A stretch of 64,000 nucleotides of DNA, taken from positions 1,561,810 to 1,625,809 of the forward strand of contig NC_058065.1 in the NCBI RefSeq assembly GCF_020085105.1, read 5' to 3'. Made by a program: the position numbers and the translations under genes. The notes under the pieces are model-generated. The model did not search any database, was not told the origin of the DNA, and saw only the letters and a program-made list of their open reading frames with translations. How positions within the stretch are numbered: the first letter of the stretch is position 1; each line of letters begins with the position of its first letter. The stretch is from Siniperca chuatsi. Taxonomy: Eukaryota; Chordata; Actinopteri; Centrarchiformes; Sinipercidae. Shown here in pieces: positions 44,633 through 54,080 of this stretch.

Positions 44633-46454
44633 TAGATGTGTGTGTGTGTGTGTGTTATACCAGCTGAATGCCACAAACTGGAGGAGACAGAACACCAGAG
44701 CGAGGAAGTTATTGTTCCACTGCAGAGAGACAGATTCAAAGAAATTAAATCCAAAAACCGACAAAATGACATCCAGAAATAAAACCTGAGTTTGCGTTTC
44801 TCACCCAGAAAGCAGCACACAGCGTCAACACCAGACACACCTGCAGAGAGACAGACGCAGACATTACATGTTTATTATTTCAATTTCAGTTTAACCTCCG
44901 CGTGTTGAGAAACCTCTCCTCCTCCTGAAGCTGAATAAACTCTTTATCCTCGGACCAGCTGGAAAACGCATCGTCTCTGAGCTTGTGGTGGAGTATTTTC
45001 ACAGTGTGGTATTAGTACTTTTACTGAAGGAAAGGATGTGGACACTTCTTCCACTGATTAATGGACATGTTTAAGTAAGTATTACATATGCAGCACTCCT
45101 CGCACTTCTTTACTCCATTACGTGTGTGTGTGTTTGTTCTCACCATCATGACGACGGTGGCTAACGCTCTCTCTTTAGCGCACATGGTCATAAGCTGCCT
45201 ACACGGACCAATCAGGAACATGGTGCTGAAATCACATTCAAAATATAAAAACTTCAGATTAACAATGTAAGTCTTGCAGTGTTACAAGATGTTGCGTTCC
45301 TGTCAGACATTCGAATCCGCTCTTTCAGCTTTGCATGCTGGGATTTCCGACACTCAAACCCGTCTGTTTGGGAGTCGATGAACCAATCCTGGAAAAAAGC
45401 ACGTGATACTGACTTCCGCCGCTAGAGGGCGATGTTTCCCTTTTTTTAACCAAGCAAAAGACCCTGAGCTGCACACGGACCCGCGGGATGATGGGTAATG
45501 TAGTTCCTCAGTTAATGCCAGGATAAGGGAGTTCAGGAGGTTTCTTTTTAACAGGATTATCAAACAATAAACTAATGACCCTCTTTGACCCTGTTTAACC
45601 TGGTTCACCTTAATCTGGACTAGCTGAGTGTGTTTCTGTGCGACCTCATTAGACCAGGTGAGACCAGGTGAGACCTGGTTGGTTCTGGTTGGTACCTGGC
45701 CAGAGCGAAGATGTTTCCCACACTGTAGAGGATAGCAAACACAGCAAGACCAACACCTGGGATCCACAGCGTACAGCTCCCCTGAATACAGAGAGACAGG
45801 CTGTTACCGTGGATACAGACAGGAAGACTGACAGAAAGACAGACTGTTACCTAGGATACACAGACAAGCTGTTACCGTGGACACAGACAGCTAAGACAGA
45901 CTGACGGGATGTTACCCCGGAAACAGAAAGACAACGACAAACAACCTGTTACCATGGATACAGATGGAAAAAACAGGACAAGATGTTACCATAGAAACCA
46001 ACAGGAAAGGCAGACAGACAGACGGGCGTTACTATGGCTACATACAGAAAGAACAGACAGGCTGTTACTACGGATACCGACAGGAAGACTGGCTTTTACC
46101 ATAGAAACAACTGAGAGCAAATGAGAGATTGTAACCATGGATACATGCAGGAAAACAAGACAGGATTGGTCGTTACCATAGAAACAGACAGAAGACACCG
46201 ACAGGACAGGTTGCTACTGTAGAAACAGACAGACAGACAGGCTGTTACCATAGTAACAGACAGACAGACAGGCTGTTACCATAGTAACAGACAGACAGAC
46301 AGGCTGTTACCATAGTAACAGACAGCGAGAGCATCACTGAGCCACAGACTCACCAGGACGGAGCAGAAAACGCCCAGAACGAAGCAGACCACGAAGCCCT
46401 TCATCCTCGTCCCCCAGGTCAGGGTCGACGCCTGATTGGCTCTCTGCAGAGGCG

Positions 46455-46490
<36 letters not shown>

Positions 46491-46743
46491 ACATCAACAT
46501 CATCATCGTCATGTTTATGTTCACTTTAAAGACACAAGCCTGTTGGTTTTTCACGTTCGAGCAACATCAACTATGAAATAAATGTTTTATTTCTTCGACA
46601 CTAAACCAACAGCTACTTCTGACTAAACAGATGAAGGACTAATAACACAGGTGTCCACAGGTGTATTCAGAGGGAGTCCTTCAGGCTACAGAGCAGGTTC
46701 ACATCCGCACTGAGAAACAAGTTTTTCTTCTTGACTGAATCAG

Positions 46744-46789
<46 letters not shown>

Positions 46790-47302
46790 GAGTTGGCAGT
46801 AAAGTAACACGAGCGCTTCTTCTTAGAGAGCAGGTTAATCAGAACAAACACAATGTTTCTGCTTTTCCTTTAATAACTGTAACGTTTTGTTAATAACGTT
46901 GAGGTTTGGACACAACGGCACTGTGGCAGTAACTGCTTTTACATTACAGCACGAGGAATAATAATCTTTTGATAGAATATAAAACACATTTTACTACTTT
47001 AATACTTTAAACACACTTTCCTGATTACACTCACACACTTTTACTGCAGGAACATTATTAATGCGGGACTTTTACTTCCTATTTAATTACATTAAGAGTT
47101 ACACTTGGTGAAGTTTGTGCCCCCAGTTCAGTTTTTAACACTTTAACTCTTCCAATAAAAAGAGCAGGCAGACAGCAGCTAACAAGCTAACAACGCCGGT
47201 AACGGTGCCGGTAACCGGCGCAGGTAACGTCACCTCCAGCACGCCGGGCCCGTCCGCGCTTCCGTCATCTTTACCGCTCAGCACCTTCTTTAATTTATCC
47301 AT
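43121..47302 (-). CDS. sft2d2: SFT2 domain-containing vesicle transport protein, complete, 8 exons, 162 aa
   Basis: Exons in transcript order: 47302-47234, 46443-46354, 45781-45696, 45225-45144, 44840-44805, 44719-44661, 44551-44522, 43157-43121; they sum to 489 nt with all phases agreeing. The protein starts MDKLKKVLSGKDDGSADG and ends RDAIVKFFSLCF. Four hydrophobic segments are visible: MKGFVVCFVLGVFCSVL, VGLAVFAILYSVGNIFALA, ALATVVMMVCLVLTLCAAFW and FLALVFCLLQFVAFSWYGL, with the family words TLTWGTRMKGF, TMFLIGPCRQL and YIPFAR. SFT2 proteins are small Golgi-membrane proteins linked to retrograde vesicle fusion (yeast Sft2). Length is close to human SFT2D2 (160 aa), and the neighbour tbx19 supports SFT2D2 over SFT2D1. 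Very short exons of 30, 36 and 37 nt are notable. Confidence 0.93.
43995..44361. repeat. Direct duplication, about 170 bp, in sft2d2 intron 7
   Basis: 43995-44163 and 44195-44361 share AAGTCATAAAGTACCA, GAGAAGGCCTCAGCCTGCTG, GTTACACCGGATAAGCCTGA and onward to GCTTCTTATTT, with only a handful of differences. A shared TTTGATTAGTTCTCA follows each copy, so the repeat period is about 200 bp. Confidence 0.9.
44601..44654. repeat. (TA)n then (TG)n microsatellites beside sft2d2 exon 6
   Basis: TA units at 44601-44628, TG units at 44637-44654; on the sense strand (CA)n begins right after the exon 6 donor GTATAA. Confidence 0.9.
45785..46325. repeat. Minisatellite of X-box (RFX-like) motifs in sft2d2 intron 2
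   Basis: About 15 units of 25-40 bp, each holding a semi-palindrome of the GTTACCATAGTAAC / GTTACCATGGATAC / GTTACCATAGAAAC type within an ACAGACAGACAGGCT spacer. The last three units are almost identical. The core fits the RFX X-box, two half-sites GTTACC and GTAAC with a short spacer. Confidence 0.85.
46456..46504. repeat. (ATC)n trinucleotide repeat
   Basis: About 15 ATC units with two ACATCA interruptions, 15 bp upstream (on the gene's strand) of sft2d2 exon 2. Confidence 0.9.
46748..46786. repeat. (CA)n microsatellite, sft2d2 intron 1
   Basis: About 19 units. Confidence 0.95.
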
Positions 47303-47939
47303 AAAGTCGCTTTCTTCCCGCCTGGCTTTGGACGAAAGGCTGGCCGAGCCTCCAGCAGCTGCTCCTGGCTTCAGGTGTTAGCAGGCGGTGACGTCGACCC
47401 TTCAACAGGTGCAGCACTTCCGCCTGCAGTACCGCCTCTGGCCACAGCGCGAGCAAAGGGGGCGCTGTTTCCTCCACATCGACACCAGGGAGGAAAACTG
47501 TCTTATTCCTTAATATACAAATATAAAACCAAAATATCGCCATGTTTCTCCCGCAGTCTCTTCTTCTGAGTAGCTGAGATCATTACCTTGACTACATCTT
47601 CACCAGGTATCTGTGTTTTTAGCGATTCCTCAGCTTCTCAGTCCTGCAATAGTGTAAAAAACATGTTTTGTACTTCCTTGTTTTCTACTCTGCTCCATCT
47701 CTTCTGCTTCTCTCTAAACATTGTAGTTCTGTTATCGAAGCTACTTCTGATCATTTCACTGCGAGTGTTTGTTCACAACTTACTAACATTTTGAATGCAG
47801 TTTCCTCAAGAATTAGAATACTTTCTCCCTCGCACGTGCAATCAAACTTTATTCATCATTCAATCCCAACAACACTGCTAAAATTGTTTTATTTTTAATG
47901 TCAGTTTTGTAAAATACTGCTAACCACTTCTCTTGTTAC

Positions 47940-47984
<45 letters not shown>

Positions 47985-48582
47985 CTCTACATTTACATTT
48001 TCATCAATAAACTGTAAAGTCCCTTTTCATTCTCATTAGAAACTTCCTCTCCCGCTGGTTTCAGGAGGCGTTCGAGGTCTCGTGGTCTTCTGTCTCAAAG
48101 TTTCAATGTATTTTAGTTGCAGAGGGGGGACGGGGGACGGGGGGAGGGTCCAGGCCTGAGGGATTAAAACCTGATTGATCAATATCAGGCTCGCCGGTTG
48201 GTTAGAGATCAAACGGCTTCCCAGGATTTAAGATGTAGACGCATCGCAGTCTTCTTCAGTGACGGGTGGGGAGTTAGGGGACCTCCAGTCCACGTCCGAA
48301 AGCACACGGCTCCACCGGACGGATTATTGTGGACCCGGACCTGAGAACATTGTTGGGGAAGGACTCAACAGACTACATGAAGCTGAAGTGGGAAAGAGAA
48401 CTGGACATTAGAGCTATAAAACCAATAAAGCATCTCGATGATGTCACAGTCCTCTTCCTACGAGGACCCTGGTGTCACTGTCTTCTTGCTGGCGGCGTTT
48501 TAGGGGATTTTAGTGACGTCGCAGTCCAAAAGCTTTAGATTTCGGGCGGGTTTGATGATGTCACTCTCCCTCCGTGGTGGTT
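47303..48582. other. sft2d2 upstream region and 3' side of the RING gene
   Basis: GC-rich sequence just right of the sft2d2 start (to about 47460) is its likely promoter. Then AT-rich sequence, a (CA)n tract at 47942-47983 and a G-rich run at 48125-48150. TTTATT at 47848 (AATAAA on minus) could end the RING transcript. No coding exon supported. Confidence 0.5.
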
Positions 48583-48755
48583 TTAGGGGATTTTGACCCT
48601 GGTGGAGCTCCAGTAGACGGGCTGAGGCCCGGACACCTGGACATGACAGGTAGGACAGGACTGCTTCCTCCACAACCACTCCTCTATACACTGCAGAGAC
48701 GCAGAAGCAACGCCAGTTACCGTTTGCCTTTTCCACGTGAACTTCTAGTATCGCT

Positions 48756-48797
<42 letters not shown>

Positions 48798-51571
48798 TAC
48801 CTCTTTGTGGAAGGTGTGTGTGCACTGCAGCTCTCTGGTGCCGCCGGTTCCTCGATTCAAGTCGTTATGACAGATCAGACACACACTGTACGCGTCGCTC
48901 TGCAACACAAAGACTTCACAGTCAACAAAAGTTAATGCTAATGTTGCTAAGCTAATGTTGTTCTCTGACTTCTGTAAAAGCTTAAAAGCTTGTTACTGCT
49001 GCCTTCTCCGTGTCGTTATCAGCAACATGTTCACACTTTCTTTTATTAAACTGTCCGATTTCTCTTAAAGTAACAGACAGTTTGGAAAATATGCTTATGA
49101 GCTTTCTTGCTGAGAGTTAGATGAGAAGATCGAGACCACTCCCGAGCCCGTATGATAAATATGCGGCTGGAGCCATCAGCTGGTTAGCTTAGCTTAGCAT
49201 AACGAGCCGTTTCCAGTCTTTATGCTAAGCTAACTGGCCTTGGCTTTATACTTAAGAAATCTGCTCTTCTCTCACTGCGAGGTAAGGCACAGAGCATGGC
49301 GCAGCGCAAGTAGCGCATCATCAAAAAGTGCGCTAAGCTAACTTTAGCATTGGATTCAGCTAAGTTCGGAAACTTTACGCCTATTCACAAACGCAGTAGC
49401 CCCATCTGACTGCTGACATTTCGCCACGCGTTACTGTTCCTGGCGAGATCGTGGTGTGTTTTTAAATGTATTGACAGGTTAACAAGGGGGATGGCGTCCC
49501 CCCTCATCCCCCCTCATCCCCTCATCCCCTCATCCCCCTCATCCCCCCTCATCCCCTCGTCCCCTCCTCCCCCCTCATCCCCCTCGTCCCCCTCGTCCCC
49601 CTCGTCCCCCCTCATCCCCTCGTCCTCCTCGCCCCTCGTCCCCCTTCCCCCTTCCCCCCTCATCCCCCCTCTCCCCCCTCATCCCCATCCCCCCTCATCC
49701 CCTGTCCCCCTTGTCACGGCAGTTTTTCTTCCGTCACTCTCCACCTCCCCTGCTTCTGTGTGCCGCTTCTGGCTATGTCGCATCTCATTGGTTGCACTTT
49801 GAAAGGTCAAAGCTGAAATAATGTGACGTTTGAGCGCAACGCTCGGTGGAAATGTCGCTCTCCCAATAGGAAAGCAACAGCCAGCGCAGGGCGGTCATGA
49901 CCACGTGTGGCGGCCTTTAGACATGAGAGCGTATTCACCAAAATTTTGAACTATCCCTTTAAAGTTTAAACGTCTGTAAAGCACTCATTTATGAATCCAA
50001 ATACTCATCGGATAAACATCGGTCTTTTTACCCACCAATGACATGACGTTGCGTCTCCTGAACTGGCCCCGCCTCTCGGGCGCTGTGGCCTCGGGGATTG
50101 TGGGTATGAGGGAGGGTCTTCGCTCGGGGGCGGGGGCAGTGGCCTCCTGAGGGGATGGCAGGTGGCGTCGGGAGGAGGGGCGATGCAGCAGAACCCTTGC
50201 CGTCACCGGAGCCCGGGTGGACGAGTGGAGACAAGACAGCTGCATGGCCGACAGAGTAGCCTGGACAGAGAGAGGGATCAACTGGTTTAACTGGTCACCA
50301 CCTCCATTTTTAAGTCCAACCCCAGAAGAATCAGTTCATTCAGTCTTCTGAGCTCTCACATTTTAGACTTTTCTTATTATTCTCTCGTTAAACGTTTGCC
50401 TGCATCCTTCCTCCGAGTTCTGGCACGTGCTCGTAACTAATCAGTAGGTTTGATAAATCGTTTTTAAGAACCGGACGACCCGCTGATCCCGTCAACGCAA
50501 GTCTAAAACCCTCATTAGCGGCCCAGAGCTGCCACGCTTCTCTTGGACACCCAGAAGGACCAAAGTGCTTCGAGCCAGCCGAGCTGCCCTCCTTACAGCA
50601 GTGCGCTTGTTGCTAATGCAGCTAAAAGCGGATCCTGAGAGGCTCTGAAGTCAAGACAGCAGCTAACAAGACATTTTGAACCGCCTCGGGGTGTCTCCGA
50701 AGACTCAGCTAGCTGGTTAAATAAGCTGCAGTGAACTGATCAGACTGGTCTGGGTGCTCTGTAGAGCCACTGTAGAGCATCCAGACCAGTTGCCCCCACT
50801 CGGAGGGAACAATTCACTGTTTTCCAGCAGAGTACCTCAAACCTGGCGGTGCTGCCTCTCTACACCATTAGTTTGAAAAGCCAACGTATTCGTCAACCAT
50901 CAGCAAACCGGTCCGAGGGCCATAAGGGGGCACTAGTAGTGCACGAAGCTGTGCATGTGGCATTAGTACTGACAGTCGCAATGGTGAATTAGAAGATTTC
51001 CCAACGCTAAGTCCATGTTTAGGTCATACGGGAGTCAGCGTAATTAGTTTCGAGCTCATTCTTGAGGATTTTAAGGAATTCTCATCCAAATGCAACATCC
51101 GAGTCATGGTTCTGACTACGAACCGGGACTTTTTTTGAAAGCTTCAGTGTATCTGAGAAGGCAAACAAATACTGATGCCCTCACGTTGGCCAAGGTCTGT
51201 GGTTCAAGATTACCGAACTTTAATGGACGTGCTACATCGTCAATGCACAGGACTTTTCGGCCATACAAGTCGTTTCTTACCGGACACGGCAGCGACGCCC
51301 GGCGGTTGACCTTCATTCGGACCGGTGTCTCTACGCTGCTTCTGCTTTCAGCTCTTCCCCCCTCTGACTCCCCTTCCTCCTCCTCCTCCTCCTCCTCTTC
51401 TCCGATTTTCCCCTGCCGTTCCCCCCCTCTGTACCGCTGCATCCAGGCGTTGAAGATCCTAGCATCTTCCTCCTCATCCTCATCCTCCTCCTCCTCTTCC
51501 TCCTCTGCTCTCAGAGGGCTTGGGTCTTCTGTGTCCAAAAACACTTCAGATTCTTCTCTGTCTGGATCCAT
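48583..51571 (-). CDS. Acidic RING-H2 finger protein, complete, 4 exons, 240 aa
   Basis: Exons in transcript order: 51571-51281, 50260-50036, 48899-48801, 48690-48583. All junctions are phase 0, total 723 nt. The N-terminus is acidic, with two Glu/Asp runs (about 22-36 and 58-66) around the motif DARIFNAWMQRYRG, then VNRRASLPCP. The middle is Pro/Arg-rich and likely disordered, with a near-repeat of IPEATAPERR and PQEATAPAPERR. The C-terminus is a RING-H2 finger: SVCLICHNDLNRG, ELQCTHTFHKE, CIEEWLWRKQSCPTCHVQV, with ligand order C-C-C-H-H-C-C-C. A single-subunit E3 ubiquitin ligase is the likely function. I do not recognise the orthologue. The WM...RRASLPCP part weakly recalls human LNP1 (leukemia NUP98 fusion partner 1), which lacks a RING; that is a guess. 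Confidence 0.85.
48757..48792. repeat. (TG)n tract following the RING exon 3 donor
   Basis: On the sense strand (CA)n starts 9 bases after GTAGCGCGC. Confidence 0.9.
49066..49260 (+). mobile_element. Fragment of the TTAGCTTAGC-type element, RING gene intron 2
   Basis: TTAAAGTAACAGACAGTTTGG, CTTGCTGAGAGTTAGATGAG, TTAGCTTAGCTTAGCATAAC and TTTCCAGTCTTTATGCTAAG belong to the same family as 8384-8889. A right-end-like sequence, TTTTGAACTATCCCTTTAAAG, appears at 49942-49963, so the fragment may be one end of an element interrupted by other DNA. Confidence 0.55.
49495..49712. repeat. C-rich minisatellite, CCCCTCATCCCC type
   Basis: About 25 copies of CCCCTCATCC/CCCCCTCGTC. Pure pyrimidine over about 220 bp on the plus strand, in intron 2 of the RING gene. 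Confidence 0.9.
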
Positions 51572-53827
51572 TGCGAATATATGTATGTTTATGTTTGTGG
51601 AGCTAACAGCTACAGCTAATTATACTTCAATAACAAAAACACTTTATGCTAAGTTACAACTTTGATAAATTGCAACCAGACTATGGTTCAAACAGGCTGA
51701 ATTATACTTTGGCTTCTGGTAAGATACAACCTGGCTAAATTAAGCTAGGCTCCCTTAAAAAATGGCTAAATTACAACCACAAAATATTATAACCAGGCTA
51801 TGTTTCAATACATACAATTCATACTAATATCTATGTTAGAGCTAGCCAAAGTTACAACCAGCTAATTACAAACACGCTGAGTCATCAAGGCTAAGTTTTT
51901 AAGTTACAGGTGAATTAGAGCTAGGCTACAACAATTATAACAAAATATAGCCGGCTAGATTATAACAAGGCTAAGATTTTATTTAGGCTAAATTACGGCT
52001 TTGTTACAGCCAGGCTAACTTAACGGCTAGATAAAGCTAGAGCCGGGCTATTTTGGAGCTAGGCTAAATTGTAGCCAGGTAGATTATAACCAAGCAAAGT
52101 GGCGGCTCATCAACAAAACTAAAGTACAGCCAAGCTAGCTTTCATCAAGGGTAATTTACAACCAGGCTAAATAACAGCTAGGCAAAATGACATCTATGCT
52201 AACGTTAACAAAAACCAGGCTAGGTTAAATAATAGTCAGGCTAAGTTTTTAAGTTACAGGTGAATTAGAGCTAGGCTACAACAATTATAACAAAATATAG
52301 CCGGCTAGATTATAACAAGGCTGAGTCACAACAAGGCTAAGATTTTATTTAGGCTAAATTACGGCTTTGTTACAGCCAAGCTAACGGCTAGACAAAGCTA
52401 GAGCCAGGCTATTTTGGAGCTAGGCTAAATTGTAGCCAGGTAGATTATAACCAAGCTAAGTGGCAGCTCATCAACAAAACTAAAGTACAGCCAAGCTAGA
52501 TTTCATCAAGGGTAATTTACAACCAGGCTAGGCAAAATGACATCTATGCTAATGTTAACGAAAACCAGGCTAGGTTAAGTAACAGTCAGGCTAAGTTTTT
52601 AAGTTACAGCTGAATTAGAGCTAGGCTAAATTACAGCCAGGCTTCGTTAGAGCTAGGCTATAAGAATTATAACAAAATATAGCCGGCTAGATTATAACAA
52701 GGCTGAGTCACAATAAGGCTAAGATTTTATTTAGGCTAAATTACGGCTTTGTTACAGCCAAGCTAACTTAACAACTAGATAAAGCTAGAGCCAGGCTATT
52801 TTGGAGCTAGGCTAAATTGTAGCCAGCTGGATTATAACCAAGCTAAGTGGCAGCTCATCAACAAAACTAAAGTACAGCCAAGCTAGCTTTCATCAAGGGT
52901 AATTTACAACCAGGCTAAATAAAAGCTAGGCAAAATGACATCTATGCTAACATTAACAAAAACCAGGCTAGGTTAAGTAACAGTCAAGATAAGTTTACAG
53001 CTAGACTTTGGCTGTTGGCTGTTTAGAAGTTATAGACAGCAGTTATAGAGTCACAGGCTAAAATAGATAATTAAATTAGCAATGGGCTACATTGTATCAA
53101 TGCTTAGTTTAAGCTAAGTTAGCAGCGGTTCAGTTAGCAGTTAGCAGTTGGCAGCTAAACAGTTTTGAGAGGAGGACAGATGGATGGATTATCTGAGCAA
53201 AAGATCCACAAATCCAGTCTTGACTGTCGATCTCTCTCGGCCCGCTCTGATCCATACGGATCAAAAATAAAGCCCGTCCTCCAAAATGGCGTCCAGTTTT
53301 CCCCCCATGCGGCCACTTCTTCGGTCCTCCTCCTCCTTGATGATTTTTCTTGTTTCTTTCTTGCTGTTTCTCTCTTGCTTTCTGTGCCGCTCTCACGCTC
53401 GCCCTGTTAATCCATTTACTGGACCGCGGGAGGAAGGAGGGGGATTACACCTGGCTTACTGTATCTGTGTCACGCCAGGTGAGAGGTGAGGCAGGAGCGA
53501 GCCGTTTCACCTGCACTCAAATTTGTTTTATCATCCAAACTGAACACTAAGTATATTTATTAACATTACTCAGTCAATATATCTTCTCTATTTTGTGTCT
53601 CTTACACTGTGTAGTTATTGTTTATGGTGTGTAATATTTATTTTTGATGCTTCATCTTGTAGTTTTTGTAAGGTTATCATGCATCTGATCTTGTTCTTCC
53701 TTTATGCTGTGCAGGATCAATAATCTGCATCTTAAATTTCTTTGAAAAAGAAGTATAAACCCTCCTACCTTGTTCTCAACAGACCTGATTTGGATGTTTT
53801 CTGCTCCTGATGCGTCTTGTTTAACAT
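51572..53827. other. Intergenic between divergent RING and TINF2_N-zinc-finger genes
   Basis: Half of it is the 350-bp satellite at 51890-52990. The remainder (53000-53830) has short GC-rich patches but no supported exon. Confidence 0.55.
51890..52990. repeat. Tandem repeat, 350-bp unit, about 3.1 copies, with a GGCTA sub-repeat
   Basis: The marker CTAAGTTTTTAAGTTACAG recurs at 51891, 52241 and 52591, a period of exactly 350. Each unit contains TATAGCCGGCTAGATTATAA, TTACGGCTTTGTTACAGCCA and GGCAAAATGACATCTATGCT. Within the unit a loose 15-17 bp word, AGCTAGGCTAAATTACAGCC, is itself repeated, so the array is nested. Related decayed words extend left to about 51680. Confidence 0.95.
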
Positions 53828-54080
53828 AGAGCCTGACTGATATTTCAGCCAGGCCAATACATCAGCCGATATTAGCTTATTGATAATATATCGGTACTTT
53901 AGAAACAGTCTGTCCGCCAGCGAACAATGACAAGTTTATTTTTACACTGTAAAAATAAATAAAAACTAATTTCAGGGAACATTATAAAAAAATATTATGT
54001 GTTTATAAAAATAAATGTCAGCTGATAAATCGTTGCATTCTAAGATATTGATACCAGCCTCATTAATCAGGCTCAAATGA
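53828..54080. mobile_element. MITE-like 'tagagcctgactgatat' repeat
   Basis: ATAGAGCCTGACTGATATTTC, CAGCCGATATTAGCTTATTG and ATATCGGTACTTTAG at the left, and ATCGTTGCATTCTAAGATATTG with CAGCCTCATTAATCAGGCTC at the right, resemble fish MITEs with GAGCCCGACCGATATATCGG ends. Boundaries approximate. Confidence 0.5.

Noticed and set aside
51090-51665. 191-codon plus-strand frame with a Ser-rich run
   Set aside because: Antisense shadow of exon 1 of the acidic RING protein; the Glu codons read backwards give Ser/Leu runs.
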